DNA of 64,000 nucleotides from JAWLHK01 sp041690355 [NCBI: bacterium] (GTDB taxonomy: Bacteria; J088; JAWLBW01). Made by a program: the position numbers and the translations under genes. Below, piece by piece: positions 1 through 5,825 of the stretch. The notes under the pieces were generated by a model. That model made no database searches. It was not told the DNA's origin and saw only the letters and a program-made list of their open reading frames with translations. The stretch lies in the NCBI GenBank assembly GCA_041690355.1, contig JAWLHK010000006.1:1-64000 (forward strand), read 5' to 3'. Within the stretch, counting starts at the first letter, position 1. The number at the start of each line of letters is the position of its first letter.

Positions 1-99
1 CGCCCGAGGGCGCACCGCCGTCACGTCGCTCCGACCGAAGTGGAGGAGCCGCCCGAGGGCGCACCGCCGTCACGTCGCTCCGACCGAAGTGGAGGAGCC
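1..99. repeat. 49-bp direct tandem repeat, two copies at the window edge
   Basis: A 49-bp unit beginning GCCCGAGGGCGCACC occupies 2-50 and repeats exactly at 51-99. The array starts at the window boundary, so further copies probably lie upstream. The two copies are identical, which implies recent duplication or homogenisation. I see no coding function here. Confidence 0.9.
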
Positions 100-103
100 T
101 GTC

Positions 104-493
104 AATTGTGCACTGCAGTCCGTGCCTGCCAGAATTTTTTCCGGGAGCACCAGAGCGCTCCGCGCCCGCCATCCTCTTCTCGGGAGCACCGGAGCGCTCC
201 GCGCCCGCCATCTTCTTCTCGGGAGCACCAGAGCGCTCCGCGCCCGCCATCTTCTTCTCGGGAGCACCAGAGCACTCCGTGCCCGCCATCTTCTTCTCGG
301 GAGCACCAGAGCACTCCGTGCCCGCCAGCTTCTTCTCGGGAGCACCGGAGCACTCCGTGCCCGCCATCTTCTTCTCGGGAGCACCAGAGCACTCCGTGCC
401 CGCCATCTTCTTCTCGGGAGCACCAGAGCACTCCGTGCCCGCCATCTTCTTCTCGGGAGCACCGGAGCACCCCGCGCCTGCAATTCTACTTCC
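104..493. repeat. 39-bp minisatellite, nine copies plus a degenerate leading copy
   Basis: Units beginning GGGAGCACC start at 143, 182, 221, 260, 299, 338, 377, 416 and 455, a strict 39-bp period. Positions 104-142 look like a degenerate copy, and the last copy decays. Because 39 is divisible by three and no unit contains a stop, long open frames run through on both strands; these are artefacts. Copies 1-3 carry GCGC-TCC-GCGC. Copies 4-8 carry GCAC-TCC-GTGC, a paired change that keeps a 4-bp stem. The 494-654 stretch to the next gene shows nothing beyond a Shine-Dalgarno. Confidence 0.9.
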
Positions 494-654
494 ACGAGCG
501 TACCTGGCACCCGAGCACCGTTCTGCCGCACTCGTGTTCACCTGTCTGGGGCGGAACCGGACAATTTTGTCGCCTTCCTCCCTTTGAACGCTTTGGCATC
601 CCCGTTGCATTGGCTTCCTGCATCCGCGTTTCTATTTTCAGGAGTACCCGTACC

Positions 655-1098
655 ATGATCGATCTCGATACCCACGTGCAGATTGCCGCCGATGAGATGG
701 GCGCCGACGTTTGTTCGCTCTATATCCGTGAATTCGACGAGCTGGTCCTGCACGCCACGTTCGGTCTCGAGAAAGCTTCGGTCGGCTCGGTGCGCATGCA
801 GCTCGAAGAGGGGCTCACCGGAGCCGCCTACACGGGGGGAAGACCGCTCCCCATCTCGGAACCGTCGCTGCATCCGCGCTTCCGCTACTTTCCGAACACG
901 AAGGAAGAGCAGTTCCGCAGCTACCTCGGCATTCCGCTCCCCGACGGGCTGGGCGTACTGACCTTCCAGACCCGGGGACCGCATTTCTTCACGCGCACGG
1001 AGATCAACGCGGCGCAACTCTGGGCCGACCGTCTGGCCGAGGACATTCGCCGTCTGAACCCCTTCGGGCCCTTCGCGGCGGCGATGCATCGGGGGTGA
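655..1098 (+). CDS. Stand-alone GAF domain protein
   Basis: 147 residues forming a single GAF domain, of the type seen at the N-terminus of PtsP (the nitrogen-PTS enzyme I). The run from 'ADEMGADVCSLYIRE' through 'EGLTGAAY' to 'HPRFRYFPNTKEE' and 'LGIPL' follows that subfamily. GAF domains bind small ligands or mediate dimerisation; no output domain is attached, so it may act on a partner. The start at 655 is chosen because AGGAG lies at 640-644 with 10-nt spacing. The frame stays open upstream through the 39-bp repeats, but that extension is repeat-derived and looks non-coding. The ligand and partner are unknown. Confidence 0.8.
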   Translation: MIDLDTHVQIAADEMGADVCSLYIREFDELVLHATFGLEKASVGSVRMQLEEGLTGAAYTGGRPLPISEPSLHPRFRYFPNTKEEQFRSYLGIPLPDGLGVLTFQTRGPHFFTRTEINAAQLWADRLAEDIRRLNPFGPFAAAMHRG

Positions 1099-1214
1099 AC
1101 GGGCCGGGCGCCGGGGGATCCTCGCCCACGCGGTTTCACGTCCGTGGACCGGGTGCGCGCGGGGATCGGCGAGGGATGGGGACCTTGCGGGATGACCCGG
1201 GGTTCGAATGGTTC

Positions 1215-1406
1215 CCGCGAAATGACCCGGGGCCCTGCCGCCCGGGGCCGCCGCCCGGGGCCCTGCCCCGGGCTGGTGGCCGGGCGTCCCTTCAGGACGC
1301 CTGGGATGCGGTTGTGGTGGGGATGATAACGTCCCGGTTCGCGCGAAATGACCCGGGGCCCTGCCCCGGGCTGAAGGCCGGGCGTCCCTTCAGGACGCCG
1401 GGGTTG
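1215..1406. repeat. REP-like twin-hairpin element, two imperfect copies
   Basis: Two copies of a unit beginning GCGAAATGACCCGGGGCCC lie at about 1216-1312 and 1342-1406; the first carries an extra internal GC-rich stretch of about 29 nt. Each contains a CCGGGGC/GCCCCGG hairpin (1353-1369 in copy two) followed by GGCGTCC-CTTCA-GGACGCC (1283-1301 and 1381-1399). Paired hairpins in an intergenic region resemble REP/BIME elements. This fills most of the 1099-1483 gap; no gene is supported there. Confidence 0.65.
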
Positions 1407-1441
1407 CGTCGGTTTTCGAGGTGATTTGCGGGTTCGAGCTT

Positions 1442-1484
1442 CTACGACGACCGCCGACTGACGACCGACGACTGGCGACTGATT
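1442..1484. repeat. Heptamer tandem array, GACGACC/T type
   Basis: About five consecutive 7-bp units (CGACGAC, CGCCGAC, TGACGAC, CGACGAC, TGGCGAC) run directly into the stop codon of the minus-strand dehydrogenase gene at 1484-1486. It is one of several different 7-bp-period arrays in this window. Confidence 0.75.
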
Positions 1485-2851
1485 TACCGCACGTATACCG
1501 TCTTGATGTTCACGAACTCCTTGATGCCGTAGTGAGACAACTCGCGCCCGTAGCCGGATTCCTTGATGCCGCCGAAGGGGAGGCGCGGGTCTGACTTCAC
1601 GAAGGCATTCACGAAGCACGCGCCGGCGTCGAGCTCTTCCTTCGCGATCCGCTCGCCGCGCGCGACGTCGCGGGTGAAGACGGCCGCGCCAAGGCCGAAG
1701 TCCGAACGGTTGGCGAGTGCGATGGCCTCGGCCTCGTCGGCAGCGGGAATGATGGCCGCCACGGGACCGAACAGCTCCTCGTCGAACGCCGCCATGCCCG
1801 GGCGCACGTCCGCGAGCACCGTGGGCGGATAGAACGCGCCGGTCCCCGCGGGAATCTCGCCGCCGAGCAGGCAGCGTGCGCCGGAGGCGATCGAACGCTT
1901 GACCTGCGTGTGCAGCTCATCGCGCAGATCGGTGCGCGCCTGGGGTCCGACCTCGACCCCTTCTTCGAGCGGCGGCCCCATGCGCCGCTTGCGCATCTCG
2001 TCGACGAAGCGCCGCTCGAACTCCGCGCGAATCGGTTCCACGACGATGAACCGCTTGGCGGCAATGCAGCTCTGCCCGCTGTTGATGAGCCGGCTGGTCA
2101 CGCAGGTGGGCACGGCGAGATCCAGATCGGCATCCTCGAGGATGACGTAGGGATCGCTTCCGCCAAGTTCGAGCACGGTCTTCTTGAGCACGGCCCCCGC
2201 CTCGCGCGCGACGGCTTTGCCCGCCTGGGTGCTGCCGGTCAGGGTCACGGCGCGCACCAGCGGATTGCGGATCACGTCGGGCACGTCCTTCGAGCCGATG
2301 AGCAGTGTGCGGAACAGGTGTTCGGGGAGCCCGGCGTCGCGGAAGACCTGCTCGATGGCCAGGGCGCAGCCGGGAACGTTGGACGCGTGCTTGAGTACCC
2401 CCGCATTCCCCGCCATCAGCGCCGGGGCGGCGAAGCGGAACACCTGCCAGAACGGAAAATTCCACGGCATCACGGCGAGCACGATGCCGATGGGCTCGAA
2501 GGTCACGTAGCTTTTCGAGGCGTCGCTGGGGGCCGCCTCGGGCGCGAGCATCCCCTCGGCCTGGTCGGCGTAGTACTCGCAGACCCAGGCGCACTTCTCG
2601 ACCTCGGCCTTGCCCTGCGGCAGCGGCTTGCCCATTTCGACCGCCATGAGCTGCCCGTATTCGTCACTGCGCTGGCGCAGCACGCCGGCCGCCTTGCGCA
2701 TGAGCTCGGCGCGATGGGAGAAAGAGGTCCGGCGCCAGGCGGTCCAATCCGACTGAACCCGCGTCAGAACGCGCTGCACCTCGGCAGACGACATTTCGGG
2801 ATACGAGCAGACGAGATTGCCGGTGGCGGGGTCGAGCGTTTCGATGGCCAT
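1484..2851 (-). CDS. NAD(P)-dependent succinate-semialdehyde dehydrogenase (Sad/GabD type)
   Basis: 455-residue aldehyde dehydrogenase of the superfamily that oxidises succinate semialdehyde to succinate, ending GABA or related catabolism. The PWNFP motif is at 129-133, the general-base Glu at about 228 in 'VLELGGSDP', and the catalytic Cys at about 262 in 'NSGQSCIAAKRF'. 'LELGGSDPYVI' and the overall length best fit the Sad/YneI-like branch; another small aldehyde as substrate cannot be excluded. The start was placed at the ATG at 2851, preceded by GGGAG, rather than at a more distant in-frame codon. It stands alone, with no transaminase or permease beside it. An extended -10 promoter and a 16-bp palindrome lie upstream. 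Confidence 0.85.
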   Translation of the reverse strand: MAIETLDPATGNLVCSYPEMSSAEVQRVLTRVQSDWTAWRRTSFSHRAELMRKAAGVLRQRSDEYGQLMAVEMGKPLPQGKAEVEKCAWVCEYYADQAEGMLAPEAAPSDASKSYVTFEPIGIVLAVMPWNFPFWQVFRFAAPALMAGNAGVLKHASNVPGCALAIEQVFRDAGLPEHLFRTLLIGSKDVPDVIRNPLVRAVTLTGSTQAGKAVAREAGAVLKKTVLELGGSDPYVILEDADLDLAVPTCVTSRLINSGQSCIAAKRFIVVEPIRAEFERRFVDEMRKRRMGPPLEEGVEVGPQARTDLRDELHTQVKRSIASGARCLLGGEIPAGTGAFYPPTVLADVRPGMAAFDEELFGPVAAIIPAADEAEAIALANRSDFGLGAAVFTRDVARGERIAKEELDAGACFVNAFVKSDPRLPFGGIKESGYGRELSHYGIKEFVNIKTVYVR

Positions 2852-2881
2852 AGCGAGACTCCCTGGCGTGGATATTGCACC

Positions 2882-2928
2882 AGTATACCAAGCCGGACAC
2901 GAGTTACGAGTGACGGTGTGCACACCGT
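2882..2928 (-). promoter_or_regulatory. Extended -10 promoter and upstream 16-bp palindrome of the dehydrogenase gene
   Basis: On the minus strand TGGTATACT (complement of 2882-2890) is a good extended -10, about 30 nt before the start at 2851. No clear -35 is seen. A perfect palindrome ACGGTGTGCACACCGT occupies 2913-2928, where an activator or repressor dimer could bind. A short GAGTTAC/GAGTGAC heptamer stretch (2901-2914) lies between them. Confidence 0.5.
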
Positions 2929-3150
2929 TCGTCCCGAGCTGACGGTGCGCAGCAGAGTGGAGCGCGACAGCGAGAGGGCGGCCCGCAAGCAATTGATGAT
3001 TTACGATTGACGATTGACGATTGACGATTTGCCGGAACGGACCAGACTCTCCTCTTGCCCTTGCCGTTTTTTGGCGCTTAGCGCTTGGCGCTCGGCGCTT
3101 GACCCCGGCCCGTGCTTCTCAGGAATCAAGAATCAGGAATCAGGAATCAA
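2901..3150. repeat. Composite heptamer-repeat element, copy 1
   Basis: Ordered modules, each with 7-bp period: GAGTTAC/GAGTGAC (2901-2914), TTACGAT/TGACGAT (about 2996-3030), a fixed core TTGCCGGAACGGACC (about 3028-3042), GCGCTTA/GCGCTTG/GCGCTCG (about 3071-3105) and AGGAATC/AAGAATC (3119-3150). The last module contains the stop codon of the minus-strand gene at 3140. The same modules recur in the same order at 3590-3797 and, reversed, near 40513-40668. No gene is supported between 2852 and 3139. Confidence 0.8.
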
Positions 3151-3550
3151 GCCCCTGGCTGTCGAAGCTCCGCCACTGTCCGACCGCGGCCGTGAACCCC
3201 TTCTGCTGCAGGAACTCGAGCGCCTCGGCTTCGTTCTTGAACACGTGCATGTCGATGCCGCTCAGGGCGACGACGGTCTTCGCGAGCACGCGAACCCACG
3301 CTTTGGGAACGATGGCGACCGAGAGAAAGCGCCCCTTGAATTCCTTCGCGAAAGCGGCCCATTGCTGCAGGTAACCGTCGGGGGCCGATTCGGCGGCCGT
3401 GGCGTCGTGCAGGAGTGCCGCCTTTCCCTCGCCGGCCAGCAGCGAGCGCATGATGGGGCGCAGGGCGTCGGTAATCGCCTGCGCCGTGGCCGCATCGGGA
3501 CTCCCCTGGTGCTGAACGCGCACGATACGGTTCTGGTGCGAAATCTCCAT
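3140..3550 (-). CDS. SpoIIAA-like (STAS/SEC14-type) small protein
   Basis: 136 residues with the look of the SpoIIAA-like family: a short N-terminal strand pair, 'LLHDATAAESAPDGYLQQWAAF', 'FKGRFLSVAIVPKAW' and a C-terminal 'HVFKNEAEALEFLQQKG', typical of the last helix in this fold. The family is found in many bacteria, often as stand-alone proteins of unknown role. The ATG at 3550 is chosen because AGGAGG lies six bases ahead; an ATG directly abutting that site would have no spacing. The final codons and the stop lie inside an AGGAATC heptamer array, so the C-terminus was probably reshaped by the repeat. It is flanked on both sides by composite repeats. Family assignment is moderate. Confidence 0.55.
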   Translation of the reverse strand: MEISHQNRIVRVQHQGSPDAATAQAITDALRPIMRSLLAGEGKAALLHDATAAESAPDGYLQQWAAFAKEFKGRFLSVAIVPKAWVRVLAKTVVALSGIDMHVFKNEAEALEFLQQKGFTAAVGQWRSFDSQGLDS

Positions 3551-3579
3551 GAACATCCTCCTGGTAAGCAGGCGCTCAC

Positions 3580-3588
3580 ATTGTACCA
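3580..3588 (-). promoter_or_regulatory. Extended -10 promoter of the SpoIIAA-like gene
   Basis: On the minus strand TGGTACAAT (complement of 3580-3588) is an extended -10 placed directly next to a GAGTGAC heptamer array. It lies about 30 nt before the ATG at 3550, with AGGAGG between. No clear -35 is seen. Confidence 0.5.
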
Positions 3589-3589
3589 A

Positions 3590-3797
3590 GAGTGACGAGT
3601 TACGAGTGACGAGTCAATCAATTGACGATTTACGATTTACGATTTACGATTGACGATTGACGATTTGCCGGAACGGACCGCACCTCTATTCCTCCCTTGA
3701 CCTTGCCTGATCAGCGCTTGGCGCTTGGCGCTCGGCGCTCGGAGCTTCATCCCAGCTGCTCAGGAATCAGGTATCAGGTATCAGGAATCAGGAATCT
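3590..3797. repeat. Composite heptamer-repeat element, copy 2
   Basis: The same modules in the same order as copy 1: GAGTGAC/GAGTTAC (3590-3616), ACGATTT/ACGATTG (about 3620-3666), core TTGCCGGAACGGACC (3665-3679), GCGCTTG/GCGCTCG (3713-3748), AGGAATC/AGGTATC (3770-3797). The core and its flanks match copy 1 over more than 20 bp (3654-3677 against 3019-3042), while the T/C-rich linkers differ. It ends about 20 bp before ttcA. Confidence 0.8.
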
Positions 3798-3819
3798 CTT
3801 CTGCTACCATGTAAAGCTC

Positions 3820-4668
3820 ATGTCTACCCAGGTTTCGGCCCAGGCCTCCGAAGACAAGCTGCGCACGAAGCTGCTGCGCGGCATCGGCAACGCCATCACC
3901 GACTACAACATGATCGCCGACGGCGACCGGGTCATGGTGTGCCTGAGCGGCGGCAAAGACAGCTTCACGCTGCTCGACCTGCTGCTCGATCTGCAGACGC
4001 GCGCGCCGGTGCGCTTCGAGATTCTCGCCGTCAATCTCGACCAGAAACAGCCCAACTTTCCCGCCGACGTGCTTCCGCGCTACCTGGCAGAGCGGGGCGT
4101 GGCGCACCGGATCGTCGAGCGCGATACCTATTCGGTCGTGACGGCGAACATCCCCGCGGGCAAGACGATGTGCTCGCTCTGTTCGCGGCTGCGCCGCGGC
4201 ATCCTCTACAACGTGGCGGTCGAAGAAGGGTGCACGAAGATCGCCCTCGGGCACCATGCCGACGACATCCTCCAGACGTTTCTGCTGAATGTCTTCTTCA
4301 ACGGAAGCATCAAGGCCATGCCGCCGATTCTGCGCAGCGACGACGGGCGCAACACGGTCATCCGCCCGCTGGCGTACTGTTGGGAAGAGGACATTGCCGC
4401 GTGGGCGAAGCTGCGGGCCTACCCGATCATTCCGTGTGACCTCTGCGGGTCGCAGGAGAACCTCAAGCGCAAGCGGGTCAAGCGGCTCATCGACGACCTG
4501 CAGCAGGAAATTCCCACGGTGCGGAACTCCATGTTGAACGCGCTGGCCAACGTACGCCCTTCGCAGCTGCTCGACAAGTCGATCTTCGACTTCCTCAAGC
4601 TTGGTTCCGCCACCGGCGACGTGTCTGCGGAACTGGACGAGGCCTTGGGGGTTCACGCATCCGGCTGA
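3820..4668 (+). CDS. ttcA: tRNA 2-thiocytidine(32) synthetase TtcA
   Basis: 282 residues. TtcA is an iron-sulfur, ATP-dependent enzyme that thiolates cytidine-32 of certain tRNAs. The PP-loop SGGKDS is at residues 43-48. The paired cysteines C118/C121 ('MCSLCSR') and a second CxxC at C206/C209 ('PCDLCGS') fit the [4Fe-4S] cluster region and zinc/iron-binding pattern of the family. '[14 protein letters not shown]' is also characteristic. The start at 3820 matches the usual family length; there is no strong Shine-Dalgarno, but TACCAT lies 9 nt upstream. The gene stands alone, directly downstream of composite repeat copy 2. Confidence 0.93.
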   Translation: MSTQVSAQASEDKLRTKLLRGIGNAITDYNMIADGDRVMVCLSGGKDSFTLLDLLLDLQTRAPVRFEILAVNLDQKQPNFPADVLPRYLAERGVAHRIVERDTYSVVTANIPAGKTMCSLCSRLRRGILYNVAVEEGCTKIALGHHADDILQTFLLNVFFNGSIKAMPPILRSDDGRNTVIRPLAYCWEEDIAAWAKLRAYPIIPCDLCGSQENLKRKRVKRLIDDLQQEIPTVRNSMLNALANVRPSQLLDKSIFDFLKLGSATGDVSAELDEALGVHASG

Positions 4669-4698
4669 GCAGGGATGTGAATCCTTGGTCTCCGTTGA

Positions 4699-4880
4699 GG
4701 AGTGGGAGAGTGGGGGAGTGGGGGAGTGGGGGATGAAGCAAGAACCGCTTCAGCTCGCTACGACTTACCATCCACGGGCCACGTCTGCCTGCCCAGCGCT
4801 GAGCGTCCCACGTCCAGCCCAGGAGTCCACGCAGCTCTTGTTTTCCCAGCGACCAGCGCCCAGCGTCTAGCGTCTAGCGC
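4699..4880. repeat. Octamer array and a CCAGCGN heptamer array
   Basis: AGTGGGGG units of 8 bp run at about 4702-4733. A separate 7-bp array (CCAGCGA, CCAGCGC, CCAGCGT, CTAGCGT, CTAGCGC) runs at about 4845-4880. The TAG of the minus-strand ChaN-like gene (4867-4869) is formed by a CTAGCGT unit, so this array marks the gene's 3' end. The rest of 4669-4866 holds no supported gene. Confidence 0.7.
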
Positions 4881-5823
4881 GGAACTGCGCGCAGGGGTCT
4901 TCCCGCTCGGCCGGTTCTGTACGCCACACGAAATCGTAGGGGAGATCCGCCGGAACTTCCGCGCCCGGTTCCGCTTCGACGAAGGCGAGGCTGACCACGC
5001 GTTTCCCGGGCGCCATGCGGCGCAGGTAGGCGGGAACCCCCCAATCCATACGCGCGTGGCCTGAACCGGCAATGAGGACGGCTCCGGATTCCCCCGCCGC
5101 CGCCAGCGTCTTCTCGGCCAGCCAGGCGTCGCGCGCGCGCTGAAAGTCGACCATGCGGGGAATGGCCTGCGCCGGCAGATGCCCGCAATGGGCCACCGCG
5201 AGCTCTTCTTCGAGCGCCGCCTGATCGGCCGCGGACAGCGGGCGATCGAGCCCCGTGCGCGCGCGGAATCCGTCGTCGAGCGCCGCGAGCCCCCGCTTCC
5301 GCAGTTCCGGCCGGATGGACTGCGGCAGATCCGCCGCCGCGAGGGGAAGATCGTGCGCCACCGCCGCCGTGAACACCGGCGCGTACAGGGCGAACGGCGG
5401 CCACCCCGAGCGTTCCCACGCTACCGCCGCCGCGATGGCGCTCACGGACTGCGGAAATTCCGCGCGGGACGCGTCGACGTCGCCCTGGCGATCGGAGGGA
5501 ATCATTTCAAAGGCCACGGCCGGCCGCCGGCCTCTTTCGGCCAGGGCCGTCACGAGGCGCGCCTGCAGCCGATGGTGTTTCGGATTGTCATGGCGTTCGC
5601 CGAGCAGCACGATGTCGGCGGCGGCCAGCTCGGCCAGCAGGGCATCGAAAGAGACGGGACGGCCGGTGGCGCCTGCCCGGATGGCAACGGTGTGGGAGGC
5701 GGTATCGTGAACCGGTGCGAACGCCGGCGCATCCGGCAGAACCTGCGCGTGGCATCCCATCCAGGCCAGGGCCGTCAGAAGGAGGCCCGGAAAGCGATTC
5801 GTGCGGTCGGCGAAAGTGGTCAT
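4867..5823 (-). CDS. ChaN-like haem-binding lipoprotein (DUF399)
   Basis: 318 residues. An N-terminal signal of about 24 residues ends in 'WMGC', suggesting a lipoprotein. The mature part has the ChaN/DUF399 features 'IVLLGERHDNPKHH' near residue 70, 'AFEMIPSDRQ', and 'GSGHARMDWGVP' near the C-terminus. ChaN of Campylobacter binds haem cofacially and is linked to iron uptake; that role is inferred here. It starts 2 nt after the acyltransferase stop, so the two are probably co-transcribed. Its stop codon lies within a heptamer repeat, and the last residues (ARR) may be repeat-encoded. Confidence 0.75.
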   Translation of the reverse strand: MTTFADRTNRFPGLLLTALAWMGCHAQVLPDAPAFAPVHDTASHTVAIRAGATGRPVSFDALLAELAAADIVLLGERHDNPKHHRLQARLVTALAERGRRPAVAFEMIPSDRQGDVDASRAEFPQSVSAIAAAVAWERSGWPPFALYAPVFTAAVAHDLPLAAADLPQSIRPELRKRGLAALDDGFRARTGLDRPLSAADQAALEEELAVAHCGHLPAQAIPRMVDFQRARDAWLAEKTLAAAGESGAVLIAGSGHARMDWGVPAYLRRMAPGKRVVSLAFVEAEPGAEVPADLPYDFVWRTEPAEREDPCAQFRARR

Positions 5824-5825
5824 CG

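Noticed and set aside
104-493. 39-bp repeat as a CRISPR array
   Set aside because: Units are directly contiguous with no unique spacers; it is a minisatellite.
40-654. N-terminal extension of the GAF gene through the repeats
   Set aside because: The frame is open only because 39 is a multiple of three and units lack stops; all six frames are similarly open. A good Shine-Dalgarno supports 655.
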